From: Paenibacillus pasadenensis DSM 19293
GTDB lineage: Bacteria; Bacillota; Bacilli; Paenibacillales; Paenibacillaceae
Length of the DNA stretch: 64,000 nt
Direction: 5' to 3'
Assembly (NCBI RefSeq): GCF_000422485.1
Contig: NZ_KE383851.1
Span: 204,992 to 268,991, forward strand
A program made the translations under genes and the position numbers. Below are positions 36,812 through 45,600 of the stretch, one piece after another (the stretch's first letter is position 1; the number at the start of each line of letters is the position of its first letter). The notes under the pieces were generated by a model. That model saw nothing but the letters and a program-made list of their open reading frames with translations, was not told the origin of the DNA and made no database searches.

Positions 36812-38044
36812 TTAGAACGCCCAGTTGCCGGCGCGGAAGATCGGCTCTACGCTGCCGTCCTCGGCGATGCCGTCGATGTTCATGTCGGCGGAGCCGATCA
36901 TGAAGTCGACATGCGTGATGCTCGTGTTCAGGCCGCGGGCGGCGAGCTCTTCCTGGGAAAGCCCTTTGCCGCCCTCGATGTTGAAGGCGTATGCGCTGCC
37001 GAGCGCCAGATGGTTCGAGGCGTTCTCGTCGAACAGCGTATTGTAGTACAGGATGTTCGAGCGGGAGATCGGGGAGTCGAACGGCACGAGCGCCACTTCG
37101 CCGATGCGGCGGGCGCCGGCATCCATCTCGAGCAGCCCTTCGAGCGTCTCCAGGCCGCGCTCGGCCTCGGCCTTGACGACGCTGCCGTTCTCGAACGTCA
37201 GCTTGAAGTTGTCGATGATGGTGCCGCCGTAGCTGAGCGGCTTGGTGCTCGAGACGTAGCCGTTCACGCCGTCCGCCTTGGCGGCGGTGAACACTTCCTC
37301 GGTCGGCAGGTTGGCGACGAACGGGATGCCGGCCTCGTTGACGCTGTCCGCCGCCACCCACAGATGGCCCTCCGGCAGCTCGATCGTCAGATCGGTTCCC
37401 GGCGCGGTGTAATGGAGCTTTTTGTACTTGCGCGCGTTCAGATGCTCGGAGCGGGAGTTCAGGCTCGCGATATGCTCCTCCCACGCCGCCACCGGATCGT
37501 CGAGATCGCAGCGGACGGCTTTGAGGATCGAGTTCCAGAGGCTTATGTACTGCTCTTCCTCGGTGGAGCCGGGGAATACCTTGGCCGCCCATGCCTTGGA
37601 CGGAGCGGCGACGACGCACCAGCTGAACTTGTCGGACTGCGTCATCTGGCGGTAGGCCGCCATCGCTTTGCCGTACGTCTTCTGGTGGTTGACGATCCGC
37701 TGCTTGTCGATGCCCTTCAGCAGGTCGGGGTCGGAGGAGACGACGCTGATGGCGGCTCCGCCCTGCTCGCCGAGCTCGGTCATTTCGCCGGCGTACCATT
37801 TGGGCTCCTCGAGGAAAGCCTCGTCTGGAGCGAGCTCATAGCGGGTGCGGGCGATCGTATCGTCGGACCAGTTTACTTTGACGGAGTAGGCTCCTGCCTC
37901 GTATGCCTTGCGGACGAGTCCGCGCACCAGGTCGGCCGAGTCGAGCGTCGCGTTGATGGCGAGCTTCTGTCCGGGCTGGATGCGGACTCCGACCCGGATG
38001 ATGAGATCGGCGTAGCGTTCGATTTGCTGCTGCAATTTGCTCAA
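36812..38044 (-). CDS. ampS: M29-family metallo-aminopeptidase
   Basis: The 410-residue protein matches the AmpS/AmpT/PepS family in length and content: IERYADLIIRVGVRIQPGQK at the start; metal-ligand candidates in DSVNEAGIPF, FENGSV, ASNHLALGSAYAF and THVDFMIGS. These enzymes release N-terminal residues from peptides using two divalent metals in the cytosol. TTG 38044 is chosen because GGAGG lies 9 bases upstream; the ATG ten codons earlier precedes that site. Starting there also gives the usual family length. It is a stand-alone gene, divergent from the GNAT gene. Confidence 0.88.
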   Translation of the reverse strand: MSKLQQQIERYADLIIRVGVRIQPGQKLAINATLDSADLVRGLVRKAYEAGAYSVKVNWSDDTIARTRYELAPDEAFLEEPKWYAGEMTELGEQGGAAISVVSSDPDLLKGIDKQRIVNHQKTYGKAMAAYRQMTQSDKFSWCVVAAPSKAWAAKVFPGSTEEEQYISLWNSILKAVRCDLDDPVAAWEEHIASLNSRSEHLNARKYKKLHYTAPGTDLTIELPEGHLWVAADSVNEAGIPFVANLPTEEVFTAAKADGVNGYVSSTKPLSYGGTIIDNFKLTFENGSVVKAEAERGLETLEGLLEMDAGARRIGEVALVPFDSPISRSNILYYNTLFDENASNHLALGSAYAFNIEGGKGLSQEELAARGLNTSITHVDFMIGSADMNIDGIAEDGSVEPIFRAGNWAF

Positions 38045-38167
38045 GTGGTTCAGCCTCCATTCGCGTATCGTCATGCAGTCCTATTGTACACGATCCCGTT
38101 CGAAAAAAGACAATCGCGTGCTATGATGGAAAAAACGAGCCCGCTTTCGGGCAGGGAGGCGAAGGCG

Positions 38168-38749
38168 ATGTTCCATCGCCGGCTGGAAGGCGGCTGCGAG
38201 CTGCGGGTGCTCGCTCCTGCCGACGCGAAGGCGCTGTACCGGACGCTGGAAAAGGATCGGCGCGAGCTGGAGGCATGGCTGCCCTGGGTCGGACAGATCC
38301 GCTCCGCGGCGGACATGAAGGATTATGTGCGCTTCGAGTGCAAGCGCTACAAGGAGGGCAAGGCGATGTCAGCCGTGCTGCTGGACGGGGCGTCCGCGGC
38401 GGGCATGATCAGCTTCCAGGAGCTGGACTTCCGCCACCGCAAGGCGTCGCTCGGCTACTGGCTCGGCAGCGCCTGGCAGGGACGGGGACTGATGGCGCAG
38501 GCGGCCGCCGAGATGCTCTCGTTCGCCTACGGGACGCTGGACCTGAACCGCGTCGAGATCCGCGCGCGCACGGACAACCGCCGCAGCCGGGCGGTCGCGC
38601 TGCGCCTCGGCTTCTCGCTCGAGGGCGTGCTGCGGGAGGAGGAGCATGCGGACGGCATGTTCCTCGACCATGCCGTCTACGGCCTGCTGGCGCGAGACTG
38701 GGCGAGAGGGAGGGCGAGCACCGATGTTCCGGACAGGCAGCCTGTTTGA
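38168..38749 (+). CDS. GNAT acetyltransferase of the RimJ/RimL type
   Basis: The 193-residue protein shows RRLEGGCELRVLAPADAKAL, ELEAWLPWVGQIRSAADMKD, the acetyl-CoA loop region SLGYWLGSAWQGRGLMAQAA, and FAYGTLDLNRVEIRARTDNR with SRAVALRLGFSLEGVLREEE. This is the pattern of ribosomal-protein Ser/Ala N-acetyltransferases (YdaF/RimL group); the substrate is not certain. ATG 38168 follows GGGAGGCGAAGG. A promoter-like TATGAT lies about 45 bases upstream. The AraC gene begins inside its last 26 bases. Confidence 0.85.
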   Translation: MFHRRLEGGCELRVLAPADAKALYRTLEKDRRELEAWLPWVGQIRSAADMKDYVRFECKRYKEGKAMSAVLLDGASAAGMISFQELDFRHRKASLGYWLGSAWQGRGLMAQAAAEMLSFAYGTLDLNRVEIRARTDNRRSRAVALRLGFSLEGVLREEEHADGMFLDHAVYGLLARDWARGRASTDVPDRQPV

Positions 38750-39662
38750 TCCGGCCGTGCGCCGAGGCGGCTGCGAGCCGGAGGTGACGGCGTATTATTT
38801 CAAAAAATGGCAAGGCTACGCGATGGACTACCACCGCCACGACGCGACCGAGATCATGTACGTCATGGAGGGAGGCTGCCTCGTCGAGACCGAGCTGGGG
38901 ACGCCGATGGAGCCGGGCAGCGCCGCCAGCCGCCTGAAGCGCGGAGACCTCGTGCTGCTCGACGCGAACGTGCCGCATCGCCTGCTCGTCCGCGAGGAAT
39001 GCCGGATGCTCAACGTGGAGTTCCGCTTCGTGGCGGCGGCAGCGCCGCTCGCGGAGGCGGCCGCTCTTGCCGAGGCGGACGCGCCGCTGGCGGAGTGGCT
39101 GTCGAGGAAGGCGCCCAGCCTCGTGCTGCGGGACAGCCGGGAGCGGGCGCTGCAGACGCTGCGCCAGCTCGTGCTGGAGCTCGACGAATCCGGAATCGGC
39201 GGCAGCGCCATGTCGAGGCTGCTGCACGCCCAGCTGCTGCTGCGGCTGTCGCGGCTGGAGACGGCCCATGCGGCCGAGCGTCCGCAGGACGGCTACGTGG
39301 AGCAGGCCAAGCGCTATATGGCCGAGCGGCTCGACCAGCCGCTGCAGGCGGAGCAGGTGGCGGCGGCGGTCCGCCTGCATCCGGGCTATTTGCAGCGGAT
39401 TTTCCGGCAGGCGGAGGGCGTCACGCTCGGCGGCTACCTGTCGGCGATCCGGCTGGAAAAGGCGCGGCAGCTGCTCCGGCATTCCTCGATCCCCGTGTCC
39501 GACCTGTGGGATTACGTCGGCCTCGGCAGCCGCGCCTACTTCCATGCGTGGTTCCGCCGCCAGACGGGCATGACGCCGTCCGAGTTCCGGCGCTCCGTGA
39601 CGGCGGACAGCCGTCCGGACTCCGCTTATTCGCCGGGGCAAGGTTCGGATTTCGAACAATAG
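38724..39662 (+). CDS. AraC-family transcriptional regulator
   Basis: The 312-residue protein has a cupin-like sensing domain (about 20-115: MDYHRHDATEIMYVMEGGCL, LKRGDLVLLDANVPHRL) and a C-terminal AraC double helix-turn-helix (about 200-295: LDQPLQAEQVAAAVRLHPGY, VSDLWDYVGLGSRAYFHAWF, FRRQTGMTPSEFRR). ATG 38724 follows GGGAGGGCGAG. Located directly before the GH4 glycosidase on the same strand, it probably responds to the sugar or glycoside that enzyme handles and controls its expression. Confidence 0.9.
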   Translation: MFRTGSLFDPAVRRGGCEPEVTAYYFKKWQGYAMDYHRHDATEIMYVMEGGCLVETELGTPMEPGSAASRLKRGDLVLLDANVPHRLLVREECRMLNVEFRFVAAAAPLAEAAALAEADAPLAEWLSRKAPSLVLRDSRERALQTLRQLVLELDESGIGGSAMSRLLHAQLLLRLSRLETAHAAERPQDGYVEQAKRYMAERLDQPLQAEQVAAAVRLHPGYLQRIFRQAEGVTLGGYLSAIRLEKARQLLRHSSIPVSDLWDYVGLGSRAYFHAWFRRQTGMTPSEFRRSVTADSRPDSAYSPGQGSDFEQ

Positions 39663-39752
39663 CCGCAGCAATCGGTTCGTTCCGCGATAACGCTTTCTTC
39701 CCGATATCGGCTAGCATAGAGCCATCAAGAGATTGAGGGAGGAGAGAGCGAC

Positions 39753-41255
39753 ATGTCATTCAAGGTTGCTTTTATCGGCGCGGGCAGCATCGGCTTCACG
39801 AGGGGGCTGCTGCGGGATCTGCTGTCGGTGCCGGAGTTCGCGGGAATCGAGGTGGCGTTCGCCGACATCGATCCGGACAATCTGGAGCGGGTGCGCAGCC
39901 TCTGCCAGCGCGACATCGACGAGAACGGCCTCGCGATCCGGATCCAGGCGACGACGGACCGGCGCGAGGCGCTGAAGGGCGCGAAATACATCCTCAACAC
40001 GATCCGGATCGGGGGGCTCGAGGCGTTCCGCACCGACGTGGAGATTCCGCTCCGCTACGGCATCGACCAGTGCGTCGGCGACACGCTCTGCGCCGGCGGC
40101 ATCATGTACGGGCAGCGCGGCATCGCCGAGATGCTCGCCATCTGCAAGGACATCCGCGAGTTCGCCCGCGAGGATGCGCTGCTGCTCAACTACGCCAATC
40201 CGATGGCGATGCTCACCTGGGCGTGCAACGCGTACGGAGGCGTGCGGACGATCGGGCTGTGCCACGGCGTGCAGGGCGGCCACCATCAGATCGCGCAGGC
40301 GCTCGGGCTGGAGATGGACGAGGTGGACATCGTCTGCGCGGGCATCAACCACCAGACCTGGTACGTCAGCGTCAAGACCGGCGGCGTCGACCGCACCGGC
40401 GACCTGCTGGAGGCGTTCGAGCGCCATCCCGACTTCGCCCGGACGGAAAAGGTGCGGATCGACATGCTGCGGCGCTTCGGCTATTACAGCACGGAGTCGA
40501 ACGGCCATCTGAGCGAATACGTGCCCTGGTACCGCAAGCGTCCGCAGGAGATCCCGGACTGGATCGACCTGAACAGCTGGATCAACGGGGAGACCGGAGG
40601 CTACCTGCGCGTCTGCACCGAGGGCCGGCTCTGGTTCGAGACGGAGTTCCCGGCGTGGATGAAGGAGCCTGCGCTGCGGTACGAGGCGTCGGAGCGGAGC
40701 CAGGAGCACGGCGGCTACATCATCGAATCGCTGGAAACGGGGCGGGTGTACCGCGGCCACTTCAACGTTGTCAATCGCGGCGTCATCTCGAATCTGCCGG
40801 ATGACTGCATCATCGAGGCGCCGGGCTACGTCGACCGCAACGGCATCTCGATGCCGGTCGTCGGCGACCTGCCGCTCGGTCCGGCCGCCGTCTGCCAGGC
40901 GAGCGTGAACGTGCAGCGGCTGGCCGTTGAGGCGGCGGTGCGCGGCGACGACAAGCTGCTGCGCCAGGCGTTCCTGATGGATCCGCTCGTCGGCGCGGTA
41001 TGCAATCCGCCCGAGGTGTGGCAGCTCGTCGACGAGATGCTCGTCGCCGGCGAGCGCTGGCTGCCGCAGTACGGCGAGGCGATCGCCGCCGCCAAGGAGC
41101 GGCTGGCGGCCGGCAATCTCATCCCGACGCGCGAGTACGAAGGCGCGGCGAGGCTGCAGACCAAGACGCTCGAGCAGATGCAGGCGGCTCGCGACGAGGC
41201 CGACGCCAATGCCAGGGAAGCCGACAAGGGCAAGCGGCGCGCGGAGCAGAGATGA
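39753..41255 (+). CDS. GH4-family glycosidase, alpha-galactosidase (MelA) type
   Basis: The 500-residue protein opens with the NAD-binding start VAFIGAGSIGFTRGLLRDLL and contains the GH4 features NYANPMAMLTWACNA, the metal-binding CHGVQGGHHQIA, GINHQTWYVSV, and the conserved LSEYVPWYRK. GH4 enzymes use NAD+ and Mn2+ in a redox-elimination mechanism. The CHGV form, with a Gly after His, is near the CHSV of MelA alpha-galactosidases; other GH4 activities (galacturonidase, glucuronidase) remain possible. The C-terminus has a Lys/Arg/Ala-rich tail. GGAGGAGAGAG precedes the ATG. Regulated probably by the AraC gene upstream. Confidence 0.85.
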   Translation: MSFKVAFIGAGSIGFTRGLLRDLLSVPEFAGIEVAFADIDPDNLERVRSLCQRDIDENGLAIRIQATTDRREALKGAKYILNTIRIGGLEAFRTDVEIPLRYGIDQCVGDTLCAGGIMYGQRGIAEMLAICKDIREFAREDALLLNYANPMAMLTWACNAYGGVRTIGLCHGVQGGHHQIAQALGLEMDEVDIVCAGINHQTWYVSVKTGGVDRTGDLLEAFERHPDFARTEKVRIDMLRRFGYYSTESNGHLSEYVPWYRKRPQEIPDWIDLNSWINGETGGYLRVCTEGRLWFETEFPAWMKEPALRYEASERSQEHGGYIIESLETGRVYRGHFNVVNRGVISNLPDDCIIEAPGYVDRNGISMPVVGDLPLGPAAVCQASVNVQRLAVEAAVRGDDKLLRQAFLMDPLVGAVCNPPEVWQLVDEMLVAGERWLPQYGEAIAAAKERLAAGNLIPTREYEGAARLQTKTLEQMQAARDEADANAREADKGKRRAEQR

Positions 41256-41339
41256 ATGGGCAAGCGGGGCTGTCTGGCGTAATTCAATGGCTGTAACCCG
41301 AATCGATCGGGCTGCAGACATCCGAGAGCTCGGTTCAGA

Positions 41340-41390
41340 GAGGGTGTCCCTAAGCCTAAGCCAAGGCTTTTGGGGCACCCTCGGTTTGTT
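41340..41390 (+). terminator. Terminator hairpin shared in sequence with 55506-55548
   Basis: GAGGGTGTCCC pairs with GGGGCACCCTC, with inner AAGCC/GGCTT, and is followed by a T-rich stretch. The loop TAAGCC...GGCTTTT is nearly the same as at 55506-55548, so it is a dispersed repeat family as well as a terminator for the GH4 gene. Confidence 0.75.
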
Positions 41391-41517
41391 TTCATGCGGC
41401 TGCAGTTGGCGGGGTGGCTGCCTTTGCCTGCCTTTCATGATCGCGAAGCTCTTTCTCCCCGGTCTGCTATACTGGTAGAATCGAAGAGTCAACGAGAGAA
41501 GCAGGAGGCGAGCAGAC

Positions 41518-43905
41518 GTGTCGATCGAGTGGGGGCCGCTTGGAAGAGCGGGACAGCCGAATCGTAATCCGATTCGGAAGCCGTGGCGCAAGCGGTTGCT
41601 GCCGCAGGAAGCGCCCGGGCAGCGCGACACGGCTTTTTGGCGCCGGTCGATGGCGGGCGTCTGGATCGGGGCCGCGTTCCTGTGCGCCGCTTGCGCGCAA
41701 GGGCTGCCGCTCGGCTTTGGCCCCGCCTATGATCTGATGGCGATGACGCTGGCCGGCACGGCCGCGCTCGGCATCGCCGCCTGGGCGCTGTCCTGGCTGC
41801 TGTGCTGGATGAGGCTGCCGCTGCCTCGCCGGTTCGCGGGCGGCGCGCTGGCGCTTGCCGCCGGCACGGCTGGCGCGCTGCTCGTCGCGGAGCTGCGCTG
41901 GACGGCGGCGCTGCCGCTCGCGGCCGCGTACGCGCTTGCCGCCGCCGTCGGCGGAGTAGCTTTTGCCGCCGCGCTGCCGCGGCTTCGCCTTCGCCGGCCG
42001 CAGCCGCTGGCCGCGCTGCTCTGTTCCGCCGGAGCGCTGCTCGTGCTGCCGCTCCTGCTGTCGTTGCCGGCGCCGGGCTTCGGCGGCTCGGCGGACGATG
42101 CGGACGGCGCGGGCGCTGCGGGAAGCGCGATCGCGCCGGACTTGCCGGGCCGATCCGGCGCCTACGCCTACTCCGTCTTGACCTACGGCAGCGGCACCGG
42201 CCGCCGGGCGGAGTTCGCCGCGGAGGCGGACATCCGCACCTCCTCCGCAGACGCTTCGGCGCTGCTGACGGATTGGAGCCGGCTGAAGGCGTGGTACTGG
42301 GGCTTCGAGCCCGATCGGATGCCGCTGAACGGCACGTTGTGGCTTCCGGACGGAGACGGGCCGTTCCCGCTCGCGCTCATCGTGCACGGCAACCATATCG
42401 CGCAGCAGCGATCGGATGCAGGCTACGCCTACCTCGGCGAGCGGCTCGCCTCCAAAGGCTACGCCGCCGTCTCGGTCGACGAGAACTTCCTGAACTTCTC
42501 GCCCTGGACGGGCATCCCGGACGACGACATGAAGCTGCGGGCGTGGCTGCTGCTGCGCCATCTCGAGGAGCTGAAGCGTCTGTCCGGCCAGCCGGACGGA
42601 CCGCTCGCCGGCAAGCTCGACGCGTCCCGGACGCTGCTGATCGGGCATTCGCGCGGCGGGCAGGCGGCCGCGATGGCGGCGGATGCGGGCAAGTGGTTCC
42701 CCGGCGATGCCGCTCTGGCCCGCTCGGTGCTCGGCGTCGCCGCGCTCGCTCCGACGGATACGGAGGAGGACGGCCAGCGGGCCGTGCTGGAGCATGCGAG
42801 CTATCTCACGCTGCACGGCTCGCGGGATGCGGATCTGACCGTCTTTTACGGAGAAAGGCAATACGGCCGCGTGCGGCTCGAGCCGGGCTCGGACCGCTTC
42901 AAGGCGGCTGTGTATATCGAGGATGCGAACCACAGCCGCTTCAACGCGGACTGGGGCACGATGGACAACTCGCTGCCGGGAGGGCTGCTGCTGCGCCAGC
43001 GGGACATGCTGAGCGGCGAGCGGCAGCGCCTGCTCGCCGCCTCGTATGTCGGGGCGTTCGCGGACGCGGTGCTCGGCGGCGACGCCGCCGCCCGCGCCTG
43101 GCTGCTGCCGGAGTCGGAAGCCTCGGATGCGAAGTCCGAGGAGACGAGCGTTTCGGCGGCGGCTGAAGCAGGCCGTCCGGAAGCCGTTTCCGGCGTCCGG
43201 ACGTACCGGCTGTACGCCGACGCAGACGAGCTGCCTGTTGCCGACTTCGAGCAGGAGGATGCCCGGCAAGCGGGCTCCGGCGTGCGCGCCGAAGCGGCGG
43301 ATGGCTCCAGCTTGAGCGCCGATCCGCTGCTCGACCGCAACGGCTCGCCCAAAGGCAGTCGAGGCGCCGTCGTCTCCTGGGGAGCTCTTGGGGCAGCCGC
43401 TGAAAGGCCGGGCAGCGATGAGGATGCTTCCGGGAGCGGTACCGCTTCGGAAGGCAGCTGGCTGAGGCTGACCGGACTGCCGCAGCCTCTGGACCCCGAC
43501 GGAGGAGGACTGAGCTTCACGGCGGCCAACCTCGGCCGCCAGCTATGCTCCGAGAGAGCGGACTGCGAGCCCCAGGAGCTGCGGCTGCAGGTCGTGCTGC
43601 GCGATCGAAATGGCGCCGAGGCTGAGGTCGCGGTCGCCGATGCGCTCGCGGCGGTGGAGGAGGAGCCGTTCCTGCGGCCGGCCTGGCTCGACGGATTCGC
43701 CAGCGAGGGCAAGTACGACCGCCCGGCCGAGCTGGCGCGGGTGACGATTCGGCTGCCGCTGTCCGCCTTCCGCGAGGCCGAGCCGTTGCTCGATACGGAC
43801 TCGCTTGACCGTCTGGAGCTGCGCTTCCGATCGGCGGACGGCGGGGCGGGGCGCATCATGCTGGACGACGTAAGCTGGTACGCCGGCGAGACGGCCGGCC
43901 GATGA
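41518..43905 (+). CDS. Membrane-anchored alpha/beta hydrolase with C-terminal beta domain
   Basis: The 795-residue protein has an N-terminal block of about five membrane helices (about 45-195) and an extracellular alpha/beta hydrolase domain (about 215-540). The latter shows an oxyanion region in ALIVHGNHIAQQ, a nucleophile Ser in LIGHSRGGQAAAMA (about 380), and a His in IEDANHSRF (about 475). A low-complexity Ala/Ser/Glu segment leads to a C-terminal beta-rich domain (about 600-790) ending LDRLELRFRSADGGAGRIML. The hydrolase type resembles dienelactone-hydrolase/chlorophyllase-like esterases, but substrate is unknown. GCAGGAGGCGAG precedes GTG 41518; a TATACT lies near 41468. Confidence 0.75.
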   Translation: MSIEWGPLGRAGQPNRNPIRKPWRKRLLPQEAPGQRDTAFWRRSMAGVWIGAAFLCAACAQGLPLGFGPAYDLMAMTLAGTAALGIAAWALSWLLCWMRLPLPRRFAGGALALAAGTAGALLVAELRWTAALPLAAAYALAAAVGGVAFAAALPRLRLRRPQPLAALLCSAGALLVLPLLLSLPAPGFGGSADDADGAGAAGSAIAPDLPGRSGAYAYSVLTYGSGTGRRAEFAAEADIRTSSADASALLTDWSRLKAWYWGFEPDRMPLNGTLWLPDGDGPFPLALIVHGNHIAQQRSDAGYAYLGERLASKGYAAVSVDENFLNFSPWTGIPDDDMKLRAWLLLRHLEELKRLSGQPDGPLAGKLDASRTLLIGHSRGGQAAAMAADAGKWFPGDAALARSVLGVAALAPTDTEEDGQRAVLEHASYLTLHGSRDADLTVFYGERQYGRVRLEPGSDRFKAAVYIEDANHSRFNADWGTMDNSLPGGLLLRQRDMLSGERQRLLAASYVGAFADAVLGGDAAARAWLLPESEASDAKSEETSVSAAAEAGRPEAVSGVRTYRLYADADELPVADFEQEDARQAGSGVRAEAADGSSLSADPLLDRNGSPKGSRGAVVSWGALGAAAERPGSDEDASGSGTASEGSWLRLTGLPQPLDPDGGGLSFTAANLGRQLCSERADCEPQELRLQVVLRDRNGAEAEVAVADALAAVEEEPFLRPAWLDGFASEGKYDRPAELARVTIRLPLSAFREAEPLLDTDSLDRLELRFRSADGGAGRIMLDDVSWYAGETAGR

Positions 43906-43974
43906 GCCGGCAGCGTCGACGTTCCGGCGACTCGAGATCGTCGATTTCTCCCCCGGAATTCGTTATTTCGACGC

Positions 43975-44004
43975 TTGACGCTGTTCTCGCGAGCTGGCTA
44001 TACT
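43975..44004 (+). promoter_or_regulatory. Sigma-A type promoter of the bdbD-bdbC pair
   Basis: TTGACG at 43975-43980 and TATACT at 43999-44004 are separated by 18 bases. This lies 67 bases upstream of the chosen bdbD start and is the clearest vegetative promoter in the window. Confidence 0.7.
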
Positions 44005-44070
44005 TTAGTAAGTGCCTGGGTGGCCAGGCTGCTAGATTACGAGCATCATGACCGAAAGGAAGGACGCCTC

Positions 44071-44775
44071 TTGAGCCAATCGAAGAGCAGCAAGAAAAAG
44101 AAGAACGTCTACGTGCCTCCAGCCAAGCAGAAGAAGGGCAACGGAGCGCTCATCTGGCTGACGATCGCCATCGCGTTCATCGCCGTCGTCATCATTCTGG
44201 GCATCAACAATTCGTCCAAGCCCCATGCGTTCAACTACGGGGAGATGCCGCGCCTCGGCGACGAGAACGCGCAGGTCAAGCTCGTCGAGTTCGGCGACTA
44301 CAAGTGCCCGAGCTGCAAGCTGTTCTCCGAGCAGGTCAAGCCGCTGCTCGTCCAGGATTACATCAACGACGGCAAGGCCGCGCTGTATTTCGCGAACTAC
44401 GCTTTCCTCGGACAGGATTCGGTGACGGCGGCCGTCGCGGCCCACTCCGTCTACCTGCAGGACCCGGAGCAGTTCTGGGCCTACAATGATGCGATCTATG
44501 CGAACCAAGGCGATGAGACTACCGTCTGGGCGACGCCCGAGCGGCTCGTGCAGATCGCCAAGGACGCCAAGCTCGACATCGACTTCGACAAGCTGCTGAG
44601 CGACATCAACGCCGGCGTCGGCTCCGACAAGGTCGCCGAGGAGAGCCGGCTGGCCGAGTCGACGCTCAAGGTCGGCGGCACGCCTTCGCTGTTCGTGGAC
44701 GGCGAGCAGCTCCAGTTCAAAGGCTATGACGACATCAAGAAGGCGATCGACGCCAAGCTCGACGAGAAGAAGTAA
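44071..44775 (+). CDS. bdbD: DsbA-like extracytoplasmic thiol oxidase (BdbD type)
   Basis: The 234-residue protein has a Lys-rich cytosolic start, one membrane anchor (about 28-47), and a thioredoxin-fold domain of the DsbA type with the active-site CPSC in FGDYKCPSCKLFSEQ (about 79-82) and a cis-Pro region in VGGTPSLFVDG. Such proteins introduce disulfides into exported proteins. TTG 44071 follows AAGGAAGG with 7 bases spacing; the longer frame from 43975 would begin inside the promoter. The DsbB-like partner follows, and both barnases in the window carry a matched cysteine pair that could be their substrate (inference). Confidence 0.87.
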   Translation: MSQSKSSKKKKNVYVPPAKQKKGNGALIWLTIAIAFIAVVIILGINNSSKPHAFNYGEMPRLGDENAQVKLVEFGDYKCPSCKLFSEQVKPLLVQDYINDGKAALYFANYAFLGQDSVTAAVAAHSVYLQDPEQFWAYNDAIYANQGDETTVWATPERLVQIAKDAKLDIDFDKLLSDINAGVGSDKVAEESRLAESTLKVGGTPSLFVDGEQLQFKGYDDIKKAIDAKLDEKK

Positions 44776-44889
44776 GCCGCTTCGCCGGATGGAATGCGCG
44801 GAGCGGAAGAGCGCGCTTGAAATCGGCTTCGCGAAAAGCGCATGACGTCCGAGGACGCGCCGAAATTTTGATGGGGAGGGTGGCGGCTC

Positions 44890-45381
44890 ATGGCCGAACA
44901 GAACACCGATGGGGAGCTCTACGAGCATGACGAGCCGGATTCCTTTGACCAGGACGAGGACGAGCCGCAAGGACTGTGGGAGCGCTACCGCTTCTACTGC
45001 GCCTGGGTCGTCGCGCTCGCAGCGACGCTGGGCAGCCTTTACCTGAGCGAGGTCGCCGGGTACATGCCGTGCGACTTGTGCTGGTACCAGCGCATCTTCA
45101 TGTATCCGCTGGCGGTGCTGCTCGGCATCGCGGCTTATCGCGGAGACCGGCAGATCGGCGTTTATGCGCTGCCGCTCGCCTGGATCGGCATCGCGATCTC
45201 CTTTTACCACAACCTGCTCCAATGGTTCCCGTCGCTGTCGGGCATCGTGCCGTGCAAGTCCGGCGTGCCGTGCAACCAGGATTACTTGAACTGGCTCGGC
45301 TTCATCACGATTCCGCTGATGGCGCTGACCGCCTTCGCCCTCATCCTGATCCTGCTGCATGTGAAGGGACGCCGCCGCTAG
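44890..45381 (+). CDS. bdbC: DsbB-like membrane quinone-linked thiol oxidoreductase (BdbC type)
   Basis: The 163-residue protein has an acidic N-terminus and four membrane helices, with the redox pairs CDLC (in [13 protein letters not shown]) and CKSGVPC in the extracellular loops, as in BdbC/DsbB. It re-oxidises BdbD and passes electrons to quinone. Length is slightly above B. subtilis BdbC owing to the extra N-terminal 35 residues. GGGGAGGGTGG precedes the ATG. It lies 114 bases after bdbD, same strand, no terminator between, so it is probably co-transcribed. Confidence 0.9.
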   Translation: MAEQNTDGELYEHDEPDSFDQDEDEPQGLWERYRFYCAWVVALAATLGSLYLSEVAGYMPCDLCWYQRIFMYPLAVLLGIAAYRGDRQIGVYALPLAWIGIAISFYHNLLQWFPSLSGIVPCKSGVPCNQDYLNWLGFITIPLMALTAFALILILLHVKGRRR

Positions 45382-45462
45382 GCATCTTCGCAGCAGGCAT
45401 GGCAGTCGCCTTCGCCGACTGACGTACCTCTCGCAGGACTGCCCCAGTCGAACCGAGATTCA

Positions 45463-45508
45463 TTAAAGCAAGTCGCGAAGCGAGACATTAAAGCAAGTTG
45501 CGGTCGTG
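45463..45508. repeat. Two direct copies of CATTAAAGCAAGTYGCG
   Basis: CATTAAAGCAAGTCGCG and CATTAAAGCAAGTTGCG occur 25 bases apart between bdbC and the next gene. They could be a duplicated regulatory site or chance duplication; nothing further can be said. Confidence 0.4.
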
Positions 45509-45516
45509 AAGCACGC

Positions 45517-45564
45517 GCCGCTTCAAGTCCATCCCGATCCGGGAGGGCTTGAAGCGGCTTTTTT
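45517..45564 (+). terminator. Rho-independent terminator after bdbC
   Basis: GCCGCTTCAAGTCC pairs with GGGCTTGAAGCGGC, with one T-G pair, followed by TTTTTT. It lies only 37 bases before the next gene, so that gene would need its own promoter or read-through (attenuator). Confidence 0.85.
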
Positions 45565-45600
45565 CGTTCATTTCGAATCAGAAAAGGAGCCGAAGAAACG

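Noticed and set aside
36008..38167. Long plus-strand frame antisense to the aminopeptidase
   Set aside because: Only its last part (from 38168) is a real gene; the rest is antisense of the M29 gene and has no family match.
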